This document shows, one piece after another, positions 9,550 through 17,766 of a DNA stretch of 64,000 bases. A program made the position numbers and the translations under genes. The DNA comes from Gimesia sp. (GTDB lineage Bacteria > Planctomycetota > Planctomycetia > Planctomycetales > Planctomycetaceae). The notes under the pieces were generated by a model. The model had not been told where the DNA came from and ran no database searches. It saw only the letters and a program-made list of their open reading frames with translations. Position 1 is the first letter of the stretch; every line of letters begins with the position of its first letter. The DNA lies in contig PAJV01000058.1 of the NCBI GenBank assembly GCA_002706765.1, positions 124,001-188,000 of the forward strand, in the 5' to 3' direction.

Positions 9550-9712
9550 TTATATACGCCGCAAAAAACCAGACAAGACCGAAATTTGAGACTTCCCCTC
9601 ATTGAGAGCAGAAACGAGAAACGCCTGGTGACACTTTATCATTGAGCGCCAAAGACTTTGAAACCATACTACTTCGAATATCCCGCGAGCATGCACCACG
9701 TCCCGATCTCAA

Positions 9713-10471
9713 TCAGTCGTGATGATCCTCAAGCAGCTCAGTCCCCGATGTGACTTTCGGCGTGCGCGGCGGATAGTACCAGCCGTAGCTGGCCGGGTTT
9801 TGATAATAGAGTAACTGCCTGCGTCGCCACTGCTGCAGCAGTCTGGCCAGCTGTTTCGCAATTTCAGGATGTGCCTGGAGTACGTCCGTCTTTTCACCTG
9901 GATCCTCGCGCAGATTGTACAGGCTGGTGGAATCCTGCTCGCGATTGTGAATCAGCTTCCAGCCGGTCCCGCTGATGACGGCGTCACTCTTTCCGATGGT
10001 CGACTGACAATGCACGAACGCCAGCCGCTTATCGATTTCAGGCCTCGCCGGAGAAAGTACATCCATTCCCTGAAAACAGGGATGCGAGGGAACATCCAGC
10101 AGACCGCAGATGACAGGCACGATATCAATCGCCTGCGTGAGATAATCGATTGTCTGAGCCTCAATTTTTCCCGGAGCGTCGATCACCAGGGCAGTGCGAA
10201 TCGTCGGTTCAAACGGAGGACCGGCGTGTGTGGGAAAGCCATTCTCATAGAAGGCTTCGCCCTGATCACCCGCCAGGACCAGTATCGTTTTGTCTCGCAG
10301 CTGATGGGTTTCCAGATACGCGACCAGTTTCCCGATCTGCTCATCGATATAATGCAGCGAATTATAGTAGGCATTCCGCATCACCGGAATTTTGTCTTTC
10401 GGGTAAGAAACAAACGAAGCGGGAAAATCAATCGTCGCTGGCTGGAACGGACCTGTCTGAACCAGTTTAAG
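9713..10471 (-). pseudogene. Sulfatase remnant, C-terminal half only
   Basis: The frame encodes the C-terminal part of a sulfatase: a Tyr/His-rich helix (YYNSLHYIDEQIGKLVAYLE), the metal-site strand LAGDQGEAFYENG, then FPTHAGPPFEPTIRTALVI and a typical C-terminal subdomain ending in RTPKVTSG. The frame stays open and sulfatase-like upstream (TGPFQPATIDFPASF) to a stop at 10472-10474, so homology does not begin at a real start codon. The N-terminal half with the catalytic Cys/formylglycine motif is absent, and only about 225 bp remain before the divergent sulfatase gene. It is therefore truncated by deletion rather than frameshifted. A GTG at 10384 could start a 223-residue product, but that would lack the active site. 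Confidence 0.75.
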
Positions 10472-10698
10472 TCAGAATTTAACGAATAAAACAGATTTCT
10501 GGTTTTGTTGCTTTCTGTACTCAACCCGAGATCATTTTGAGACATTACCCTCCCAGTCAGCAGAAAATCGGGGCCGATCCAATCTCAGCGAACTTTTGAA
10601 TTCTCCCGAATCAAACATGATCCGACTGCCTGCATCCGGTATCATGAAACCAGTTTCTCAGTGACCACTACATACTCTGTTTAACAAAGCGGCTCTCA

Positions 10699-12531
10699 AT
10701 GAAACAATTAATCTCCCTGGCCCTGCTGATCTGTATTCTGACCGGCAGCCTGACAGCAGCAGAAAAGAAAAACGTACCTGAGAAAAAGTCTCAATCCAGA
10801 CCGGCGACAGAGCCCGGCAAGCATCCCAACATTGTGATCTTCCTCGCCGACGATCAGGGCTGGGGGGACCTTAGTCATAACGGCAACACCAATCTACACA
10901 CCCCCAATGTCGACTCACTGGCAAAAGAAGGTGTGAAGTTCAACCGCTTTTACGTCGGCGCGGTCTGCGCTCCGACCCGCGCGGCATTCCTCACGGGTCG
11001 CTATCACGCCCGCACCGGAACCACCGGCGTCTCCACTGGTCAGGAACGCTTCAATTCTGATGAATACACGATCGCCCAGGCTTTCAAAGCCGCCGGCTAT
11101 GCCACAGGTGCCTTTGGGAAATGGCATAATGGTACACAATACCCGAACCATCCCAATGCGAAAGGCTTCGACGAATACTACGGCTTCACTTCCGGTCACT
11201 GGGGACACTACTTCAGCCCCATGCTGGATCATAATGGTACCTTCGTAAAAGGCAATGGTTACATCACCGACGATCTGACCGACAAAGCGATGGCTTTCAT
11301 CGAACAGCAGGTTCATAACAATAAACCATTTTTCGCTTACATCCCTTACTGCACCCCTCACTCTCCCATGCAGGTGCCCGATCAATACTGGGATCGTTTT
11401 AAAGACAGACAACTCAAACTGCATCATCGTGAGCCTGAGAAAGAACAGCCCGATCACCTCCGCGCCGCCCTCGCCATGTGTGTGAACGTCGACTGGAATG
11501 TGGGACGCGTTCTGAAGCAGCTCAACAGCCTGGGCATCACCGACGATACCATCGTCATCTATTTCTCCGATAACGGCCCGAACGGGGTCCGCTGGAACGG
11601 CGATATGAAAGGCAAAAAAGGTTCGCTTGATGAAGGGGGCGTTCGCTCTCCTTTCGTGATTCGCTGGCCCGGTCATCTGCCCGCCGGCCATGAAGTCAAT
11701 CAGATCGCCGGTGCCATCGACCTGTTCCCCACGTTAACCGATCTGGCAGGCATCCCGCGTCCCGAGCCCAAACCCATCGACGGTGTCAGCCTCAAACCCC
11801 TGATGATGAATTCAGCGCCAGACTGGCCGGAACGCATGATTTTCTCCAGCCTCCGCGATCGCGTCAGCGTCCGCACCAGTCAATATCGACTGTCCCGCAC
11901 AGGCGAGCTGTTTGACATGCACGCCGATCCGGGTCAGCGAAATAATATCGCGAAACAGAAACCGGAAATGACGGCCGAGCTACAACAGGCGGTGGCAGAC
12001 TGGAAGCAGTCCGTCTGGCCGAACGGTTATCCGGAAGAGAAGCGTCCGTTTTTAATCGGCTATGAAGGCGCACGCTCGACGCAGCTGCCAGTCCGGGACG
12101 CCAATTCGCAGGGCGGCATCAAACGCTCTTCCCGGCATCCCAACTGCTCTTTCTTTTCTCACTGGACCAGCACCCGGGACAGCATCACCTGGAACGTGGA
12201 TGTCGACCAGGCCGGCGTTTACGAAGCCATTCTGTACTACACCTGTCCGGAATCAGATATCGGATCCACCGTCGAACTGAGCTTGAATGGCAGCAAACTG
12301 CAGGGACAGGTTACCCAGGCACACGATCCGCCTCTGGTCGGAGCAGCACAAGATCGCGCCGTTCGATCCGAATCGTTCGTCAAAGATTTTCAGCCCATGA
12401 CACTGGGAAAAATCACCTTAAGCAAAGGGACAGGCCTCTTAACTCTGCGGGCACTGGAAATACCCGGCAGTCAGGTCATGGACTTTCGACTGCTGATTCT
12501 CAACCGGATCGAACCACAGTCAGATCGCTGA
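10699..12531 (+). CDS. Secreted arylsulfatase-type sulfatase with C-terminal jelly-roll-like domain
   Basis: Hydrolyses sulfate esters, in this lineage usually on algal polysaccharides. A signal peptide (LALLICILTGSLTAAE) is followed by the metal-binding strand NIVIFLADDQGWGD. The formylglycine motif is CAPTR with Cys90, in VCAPTRAAFLTGR. Further conserved parts are GKWHNG, PFFAYIPYCTPHSPMQ, the second metal site YFSDNGPNG, and KGSLDEGGVRSPF. Residues of about 480-605 form an extra beta-rich module (SITWNVDVDQAGVYEAILYY), probably carbohydrate-binding. The enzyme needs formylglycine maturation by an FGE not seen here. The adjacent sulfatase remnant suggests a locus that once had two sulfatases. 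Substrate unknown. Confidence 0.95.
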   Translation: MKQLISLALLICILTGSLTAAEKKNVPEKKSQSRPATEPGKHPNIVIFLADDQGWGDLSHNGNTNLHTPNVDSLAKEGVKFNRFYVGAVCAPTRAAFLTGRYHARTGTTGVSTGQERFNSDEYTIAQAFKAAGYATGAFGKWHNGTQYPNHPNAKGFDEYYGFTSGHWGHYFSPMLDHNGTFVKGNGYITDDLTDKAMAFIEQQVHNNKPFFAYIPYCTPHSPMQVPDQYWDRFKDRQLKLHHREPEKEQPDHLRAALAMCVNVDWNVGRVLKQLNSLGITDDTIVIYFSDNGPNGVRWNGDMKGKKGSLDEGGVRSPFVIRWPGHLPAGHEVNQIAGAIDLFPTLTDLAGIPRPEPKPIDGVSLKPLMMNSAPDWPERMIFSSLRDRVSVRTSQYRLSRTGELFDMHADPGQRNNIAKQKPEMTAELQQAVADWKQSVWPNGYPEEKRPFLIGYEGARSTQLPVRDANSQGGIKRSSRHPNCSFFSHWTSTRDSITWNVDVDQAGVYEAILYYTCPESDIGSTVELSLNGSKLQGQVTQAHDPPLVGAAQDRAVRSESFVKDFQPMTLGKITLSKGTGLLTLRALEIPGSQVMDFRLLILNRIEPQSDR

Positions 12532-12877
12532 GACAGTCGAGAATTCCCTCGCGCGATAATTGAGTAACAAAACGCAGTCCACTTTAATATTTAACTCTCT
12601 TCAGTAACCTTCTGAACAGACAGAGAACCCGCCGAAAACGTCCTGTTTTGACTGGAATCCTCTCCGGGTACTGGTCATAATGGACTCTGATCATCGTGAT
12701 TCGTGTTTCCGCGTCACTGTTTTCTGTCAGAAATCGTGTGCGGGATGCGGCATCGCTGATTCTTTGAACAGACAGATGATCGTCCTCACGAAAGTCCTCG
12801 ATTCCTGCACTGACTGGCAGGTTCATGATGTCAATTGCCAGTCATCCTTTTATTCCTGATAACCTGATGGATACGTT
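12532..12877. other. Intergenic region between the sulfatase and DUF1080 genes
   Basis: No RNA gene or strong terminator is evident. It contains one doubtful minus-strand open frame, listed separately, and the upstream region of the DUF1080 gene. Confidence 0.4.
12584..12826 (-). CDS. Doubtful small hypothetical protein
   Basis: An 80-residue open frame with an ATG start. It is basic at its C-terminus (RRVLCLFRRLLKR) and has no recognisable domain. There is no clear ribosome-binding site (the ATG is preceded by GGCAATTGACATC). It is kept only because it fills an otherwise empty gap and is not antisense to a known gene. It may be a chance frame. Confidence 0.2.
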   Translation of the reverse strand: MNLPVSAGIEDFREDDHLSVQRISDAASRTRFLTENSDAETRITMIRVHYDQYPERIPVKTGRFRRVLCLFRRLLKRVKY

Positions 12878-13594
12878 ATGAAACGACACACTACCCTCTC
12901 TGCGATCTGCCTCGCATTGCTGTTTACTGCAACCGCACACTCCGACGAAAAAGGCTTCACCCCTCTGTTCAATGGTAAGAACCTTGATGGCTGGGTTCAG
13001 CATGGCGGTAAAGCCGAATACGAGATCGTTGATGATACGATCGTCGGAACTTCTGTCCCCAAAACGCCCAACAGTTTTCTCTGCACCGAAAAGATCTACG
13101 GCGACTTCGAACTGCAGGTGGATTTCAAAGTCGACCCGCTGCTGAACTCGGGGATCCAGATTCGCAGCAATGTCTACGATGAAGACAAGGTCCTCGAAAC
13201 CAAAAACGCAGACGGCAAGGAAAAGAAAATCAAAGTTCCCGCCGGTCGCGTGCACGGATACCAGGTCGAAATCGACCCCTCTGATCGCGCCTGGTCAGGC
13301 GGCATTTATGATGAAGGGCGTCGGGGCTGGTTAAATAACCTCGCTGACAACAAAGCCGCCCAGAAAGCTTTCAAGCAGAACGAATGGAATCATTACCGTA
13401 TCGTCTGTCGGGGCAACTCGATCAAGACCTGGATCAATGGTGTGCCTGCTGCTGACTTGAAAGATGACCTGACCTCAGAAGGATTCATCGCCCTGCAGGT
13501 GCATGGCGTTGGCAATCATCCTGAAAAAGTCGGGAAACAGGTCAGCTGGCGGAACATTAAAATCAAAGAATTGAAACCCGAAAAAAAAAAGTAA
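12878..13594 (+). CDS. DUF1080 (3-keto-disaccharide hydrolase / GH16-like) exported protein, or N-terminal part of a fusion
   Basis: A signal peptide (residues 1-22, ending ATAHSDE) is followed by a complete DUF1080 domain: [52 protein letters not shown] and [21 protein letters not shown]. The fold is a concanavalin-like beta-sandwich; some relatives act on 3-keto-disaccharides and others probably bind carbohydrate. The frame ends at a TAA right after an A10 run (13581-13590). Read one base back, the sequence continues as a Lys/Pro-rich linker into the next gene without a break. The stop may therefore be bypassed by slippage or be a sequence error, giving one protein of about 1,080 residues. 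Confidence 0.88.
   Translation: MKRHTTLSAICLALLFTATAHSDEKGFTPLFNGKNLDGWVQHGGKAEYEIVDDTIVGTSVPKTPNSFLCTEKIYGDFELQVDFKVDPLLNSGIQIRSNVYDEDKVLETKNADGKEKKIKVPAGRVHGYQVEIDPSDRAWSGGIYDEGRRGWLNNLADNKAAQKAFKQNEWNHYRIVCRGNSIKTWINGVPAADLKDDLTSEGFIALQVHGVGNHPEKVGKQVSWRNIKIKELKPEKKK
13581..13590 (+). other. A10 homopolymer at a frame junction (possible slippage site)
   Basis: Ten consecutive adenines end the DUF1080 frame (Glu-Lys-Lys-Lys-stop). The downstream frame is in the -1 register and is open through the run, giving a Lys-Lys-Lys-Val-Lys-Pro-Lys-Lys-Pro linker. One added A, or a -1 ribosomal slip, would join the frames. Long A runs are known sites of transcriptional slippage, and also of sequencing and assembly error. 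Confidence 0.6.
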
Positions 13595-13830
13595 AACCCA
13601 AAAAACCGGCTCCTGAGAAAAAAGTCGGAGCCGCCATTGGTGGTAACAAAGCCACCCCCATCGACCGCATCTCAGCCGCCAAAGGGTTCAAAGTAGAACT
13701 GCTTTACTCGGTTCCCGGCGAGGATCAGGGCTCATGGGTCAACCTCTGCACAGACGATAAAGGACGCCTGCTGGTCAGCGATCAGTACGGCGGACTCTAT
13801 CGCATCACCCTCCCTCCCGCGGGAGAAGAA

Positions 13831-16119
13831 GTGAAAGCAGAAGATGTGGAGAAAGTTCCCGCCGGTATTCGGGGTGTCAACGGCATGCTCTGGTCCGACG
13901 GTGCACTCTATGTCGGCGTGAACGACTATGAGCGAAAAATCGCTTCAGGCCTGTATCGTATTTCCGACAGTAACGGCGACGATCAACTCGATCAGGTGGA
14001 GTTACTGCAGGAAGTCGAATCGCACAGCGATCACGGCGTACACGCTTTAATGCCCACTCCCGATGGCGAAGCCTTCTACCTGGTCACCGGAAATAACACC
14101 ATTCCTCCCGTACTGGCCGACAGCTCACCCGTCCGCCAGGTCTGGGGAGAAGATCACCTGCTGCCCAGCATGCCGGATGGACGAGGTCACAACCGGGGTG
14201 TATTGGCGCCCGGCGGAATCATCTATCGTGTTTCCCCCGATGGCCAGAAGTTCGAAGCCTATGCCTCCGGATTCCGGAACATTTTCGATGCCGCCGTCAA
14301 CCGCGATGGCGAACTGTTTACCTACGATGCCGACATGGAATACGATTTCAACACCCCCTGGTATCGCCCCACGCGAATCTGTCACGTCACCAGCGGCGCA
14401 GAATTCGGCTGGCGCAACGGCGCCGGTAAACGCCCTCCCTTTTATGCTGACAACCTGCCCGGTGTGCTTGATATCGGACCTGGTTCGCCGACAGGCATGA
14501 CTTTCGGCTACGGCGCGAAATTTCCTGCGAAGTACCAGAACGCGCTGTATGCACTCGACTGGAGCTGGGGCAAACTTTATGCCATCCACCTCAAACCGGA
14601 AGGTTCTTCCTATACCGCTACCAAAGAAGAATTCGTAACCGGTGCCCCACTGCCGATTACCGATGCGATTATCCGTCCCCAGGATGGCGCCATGTATTTC
14701 ACGATCGGCGGACGTCGTGTGCAGTCCGGTCTGTACCGTGTCACTTATGTGGGCGATGAATCAACCGAGCCTGTTCAGGCAAAACCGACCAAAAATAAAG
14801 CGCGCGAAACGCGGCATACCCTGGAAGCTTTTCACGGTAAACAGGATCCGCAGGCAATCGAAGTCGCCTGGCCTTATCTCGCTGACAAAGACCGTTTCAT
14901 CCGCTTTGCCGCCCGCACAGCCGTTGAGCATCAGCCCACCGATTCATGGGCAGAAAAAGCGTTAACCGAATCTGATCCTGCCCGACAGGTCGAAGCCTTA
15001 CTGGCACTGGCCCGCGTGACAGGCGTCTGTCCTCAACATCGCAACGAGCAGACTCCCGAAGTCGATACCGCCATGCGGGACAGACTGTTGTCCGCCGTCA
15101 TTAATCTTGATGATGCGAAGCTCGATCTGACTCAACAACTGACCCTGCAACGCACCCTGCAGATTATCTTAAACCGCTTTGGTCGTCCCGATGACGCAAC
15201 GGTAGCAAAGCTGATTGATAAATTCGACCCGCTGTTCCCTGCAAAATCACCTAAGCTAAACTGGCTGTTATGCGAAACACTCGCCTGGCTGCAGTCACCC
15301 ACCGTCGCTGAAAAAGCAATCGCGTTGATTCAGTCGGCTCCGACCCAGGAAGAGCAGATGCAGTACGCACGCTCGATTCGCATGCTGCAGGCCGGCTGGA
15401 CTCCTGAGCTTCACAAAGCGTACTTCGAATGGTTCCTGAAAGCGGCCAACTATAAAGGGGGCGCGAGCTTCGATAAATTTATCGAGTTTGTTCGGACCGA
15501 CGCAGTCGATTCCCTCAGCGAAGAACAAAAGACCGAACTGGCTGAAATCCTGACAAAGAAACCAGAGAAGAAATCCGCTCTCGAAAATCTGGGTGAAGTC
15601 TTCGCCGGACGTCCCACTACCAAATGGACGCTCGAAGAACTCTCCACAGCTGCCGGTAAAGAAATGAAGAAACGGGACTTCGTTAACGGCCAGAAAATGT
15701 TTGCTGCAACAGGCTGTTACGCCTGCCATCGCTTCGGCAACCAGGGAGGCATGACCGGCCCCGACCTGACTTCCGCCGGACGACGGTACTCTCCCCACGA
15801 TCTGCTGGACCAGGTGATCAACCCCAGCAAAGTCATCAACGAACAGTTCTCCGCGATCTCAGTTGTGACAGAAGACGGCAAAGTCCACACCGGTGTCGTC
15901 GTCAACCTGAGTGGAGATAACATGACTTTGAATACCGACCTCACCGATCCTAATAAACGGGTCAACATTGATCGCAAGACGATTGATGAACTGGTCGTTT
16001 CCAAAACGTCCCCCATGCCCGCCGATCTGTTTGCCCGCATGACCAAAGACGAAATCCTCGACCTGATCGCCTACCTGATCAGCGCCGGCGATGCACAGCA
16101 TCCCTTCTTCCAGGATTGA
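13831..16119 (+). CDS. PVC-type heme-binding protein: beta-propeller, HEAT-like and cytochrome c domains
   Basis: The C-terminal part holds a c-type heme motif, CYACH (Cys629, Cys632, His633 counted from this GTG), then GPDLTSAGRRYSPHDLLDQV and VINEQFSA, as in PVC heme-binding domains. The N-terminal 300 residues are a sugar-dehydrogenase-like propeller (SGFRNIFDAAVNRDGELFTY, GWRNGAGKRPPF). Residues 330-590 are helical HEAT-like repeats. The listed GTG start is only the first conventional start codon. The same frame is open back to the A10 run, and the sequence between encodes the normal first propeller blade (GFKVELLYSVPGEDQGSWV, GRLLVSDQYGGLYRI). The real protein therefore almost surely begins upstream, most simply as a fusion to DUF1080. 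A strong terminator follows at 16151-16186. Confidence 0.85.
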   Translation: MKAEDVEKVPAGIRGVNGMLWSDGALYVGVNDYERKIASGLYRISDSNGDDQLDQVELLQEVESHSDHGVHALMPTPDGEAFYLVTGNNTIPPVLADSSPVRQVWGEDHLLPSMPDGRGHNRGVLAPGGIIYRVSPDGQKFEAYASGFRNIFDAAVNRDGELFTYDADMEYDFNTPWYRPTRICHVTSGAEFGWRNGAGKRPPFYADNLPGVLDIGPGSPTGMTFGYGAKFPAKYQNALYALDWSWGKLYAIHLKPEGSSYTATKEEFVTGAPLPITDAIIRPQDGAMYFTIGGRRVQSGLYRVTYVGDESTEPVQAKPTKNKARETRHTLEAFHGKQDPQAIEVAWPYLADKDRFIRFAARTAVEHQPTDSWAEKALTESDPARQVEALLALARVTGVCPQHRNEQTPEVDTAMRDRLLSAVINLDDAKLDLTQQLTLQRTLQIILNRFGRPDDATVAKLIDKFDPLFPAKSPKLNWLLCETLAWLQSPTVAEKAIALIQSAPTQEEQMQYARSIRMLQAGWTPELHKAYFEWFLKAANYKGGASFDKFIEFVRTDAVDSLSEEQKTELAEILTKKPEKKSALENLGEVFAGRPTTKWTLEELSTAAGKEMKKRDFVNGQKMFAATGCYACHRFGNQGGMTGPDLTSAGRRYSPHDLLDQVINPSKVINEQFSAISVVTEDGKVHTGVVVNLSGDNMTLNTDLTDPNKRVNIDRKTIDELVVSKTSPMPADLFARMTKDEILDLIAYLISAGDAQHPFFQD

Positions 16120-16150
16120 CCTGACAGGCAGAGACGCGTAACAACAGCCA

Positions 16151-16186
16151 GGCTGCTTACTCATTCCAGTAAGCAGCCTTTTTTTT
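16151..16186 (+). terminator. Rho-independent terminator
   Basis: The 10-bp perfect stem GGCTGCTTAC / GTAAGCAGCC with an 8-nt loop is followed by eight T residues. It lies 31 bp after the stop of the heme-binding protein gene and ends that transcription unit. Confidence 0.92.
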
Positions 16187-16282
16187 GAATTCAACGCATT
16201 CACCTGCCGCCGGTCGGGGCGAACTTAATTTGCAGGTCTACCAGACAGTAAACACCCCTGCGGGTCGGCTTAAGCGCAGGCA

Positions 16283-16624
16283 TCAGGTCTTGACAATAAT
16301 ATTTTCCGTGATCGCTTTGGGCGCATTTTGGGAAACAGATTTGATCCCGTTTTTCATTCCGGTCGTCGCGGCATAACCTTCACTGGTTCCGATAACCTGA
16401 GAATTCTTCGCCTTCAGGACAAAATAATGCTGCCCCGCTTTATTCACCAGTTGTTCATAGCGACTGGGATCGGCTGCATTAGTCTGCACCGAAAGAATCC
16501 CCTTCTTCGCCGAGGCTCGGGAAGCATACATCTGGCTGGCGAGGATAATTTCACCGTTATTCGCAAGCAGGTGAAAATAATACTTGCCGTTCCGCGCCTG
16601 TTGAATCTGAAATCTGGCTGGCAT
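16283..16624 (-). CDS. YegP/DUF1508 family protein with two repeats
   Basis: A 113-residue protein made of two copies of the DUF1508 (UPF0339) module. The first is FQIQQARNGKYYFHLLANNGEIILASQMY...AKKGILSVQTNA. The second is YEQLVNKAGQHYFVLKAKNSQVIGTSEGY...MKNGIKSVSQNA. Each is about 50 residues with the pattern F/Y-x-L-x-A-x-N-x-x-x-I-x-x-S-x-x-Y. This matches E. coli YegP in size and duplication. Molecular function is not known. No signal peptide is present, so it is probably cytoplasmic. Confidence 0.88.
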   Translation of the reverse strand: MPARFQIQQARNGKYYFHLLANNGEIILASQMYASRASAKKGILSVQTNAADPSRYEQLVNKAGQHYFVLKAKNSQVIGTSEGYAATTGMKNGIKSVSQNAPKAITENIIVKT

Positions 16625-16753
16625 ACCTGTTCCTTTCTGAGAGCTGAGGAAACATCAGAAAATTCATTAATATGGTATGTCTCACGCATTTAACATGCAA
16701 GATGATTTCAGAATCCGGGTGCTCCAACATTCGTCTGACAGATAAGTGAAGTG

Positions 16754-17506
16754 TCACTCTTGCATTGTTTTGGCATAAATCTTCACATCATCGACCACAG
16801 CATTCCGGGGGACCGCCAGTCGAAGCAAACGCTTGGTCGGGTGGGCCATCCCCTCCGATGAAAAGGAACCAATGGTTTCGCCGTCAATTTTGACAGTCAG
16901 CTGATCACCGTTGACGGTTACCAGCAGCGTGTACCATTGACCGGTTTTGAGTTTGACCGGAAATCGTTTCCGCTTGGCCTTTAACGCTTCCTGCAGTTCG
17001 GGTGGCAGCTTTTGAGCGAGACGCAGTTCGCGGGTTTTTAAATCCATGTTCCCGGTTTTGAGGTCGGTCAGCTCGACATAACGCGGACTGACTTTCGCCA
17101 CAAACAAGTGTCCCGCATGCACTTTTTTGTATTTGAGATCGGCAAAATTGAGTCCCAGGCTGTCCTTTTCGTTCTCCAGCATGAATCGCAATTCAACGGA
17201 GCCATCTTGAAATTCCGCAGGATGCGTGACAGAGACTGCATGGTCCGCGACTTTATGCATAGAGATATACATCGCCCCGTTTTTCAGGTCGACCTGCTTA
17301 TTGCCAGCGGCCCGAGACCGGCTGTTGGTTCCCCAGCCTTTGCCGATTTCATCTTTTGTTTCCTGCGATTCATTGCGTTCGAAATCATCCTGAAAAATCA
17401 GTTTGCCATGGTCTTCCGCAAGCAGGGATGATGATAAACAAAACAGTAGCACGCAGGCTGAGAGAAATGATTGCTTCACGGACGAACAGCTTAAAAGGAG
17501 GAGCAT
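16754..17506 (-). CDS. Secreted concanavalin-like (DUF1080/LamG-type) protein of unknown function
   Basis: A hydrophobic leader (SFLSACVLLFCLSSSLLAE) predicts export. The mature part starts KLIFQDDFERNES, a common opening of beta-sandwich domains in planctomycetes, and continues with GSVELRFMLENEKDSLGLNF, QWYTLLVTVNGDQLTVKIDGETIGSF and a closing RLAVPRNAVVDDVKIY. This is the layout of a single lectin/glucanase-like fold without visible catalytic glutamates. It may bind glycans. A GTG at codon 10 is an alternative start giving a shorter leader. It sits alone between the YegP-like gene and the second RND system. Confidence 0.75.
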   Translation of the reverse strand: MLLLLSCSSVKQSFLSACVLLFCLSSSLLAEDHGKLIFQDDFERNESQETKDEIGKGWGTNSRSRAAGNKQVDLKNGAMYISMHKVADHAVSVTHPAEFQDGSVELRFMLENEKDSLGLNFADLKYKKVHAGHLFVAKVSPRYVELTDLKTGNMDLKTRELRLAQKLPPELQEALKAKRKRFPVKLKTGQWYTLLVTVNGDQLTVKIDGETIGSFSSEGMAHPTKRLLRLAVPRNAVVDDVKIYAKTMQE

Positions 17507-17766
17507 TATTACGTTTCACCGCATTTTCATTTTGCGGCAGGTTCGTCCCATTTCAGGACGCACCCTGTTTAACCCTCGCGTCTCTCTATCTATTGTGACC
17601 GGTCTAGATAACCTTCGAGACGCTACAGTAAATCTGAACACAGTCCAGTGCTTTGTCAAGCTAGAAATTGAGGGTTGGGTGTGTTGTTTACGTGCTCCGC
17701 TGTCGCACTCTCGTGATATCTATCAACCCAAAATTTAAAAATGACACTTCACTAGCAATGAAGTTT
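17507..17766. other. Intergenic region carrying a dispersed element
   Basis: This spacer separates the minus-strand secreted lectin-fold gene from the end of the second RND pump gene. Its only notable content is copy A of the dispersed element. No clear terminator for the pump gene was found. Confidence 0.4.
17579..17648 (+). repeat. Dispersed ~70-bp intergenic element, copy A
   Basis: It begins CGTCTCTC, has GAGACGCTACAGTAA 38 nt from the start, and ends ACACAGTCCAG. CGTCTC and GAGACG are perfect inverted arms. Spacing and both ends match copies at 42,815 and 30,424 (each 70 bp), and the central 15-mer is identical to the copy near 8.95 kb on the other strand. Confidence 0.6.

Noticed and set aside
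10384-10384. GTG as a true start for the sulfatase-like frame
   Set aside because: Sulfatase homology continues upstream of it to a stop codon, so the frame is a remnant and not a complete short gene.
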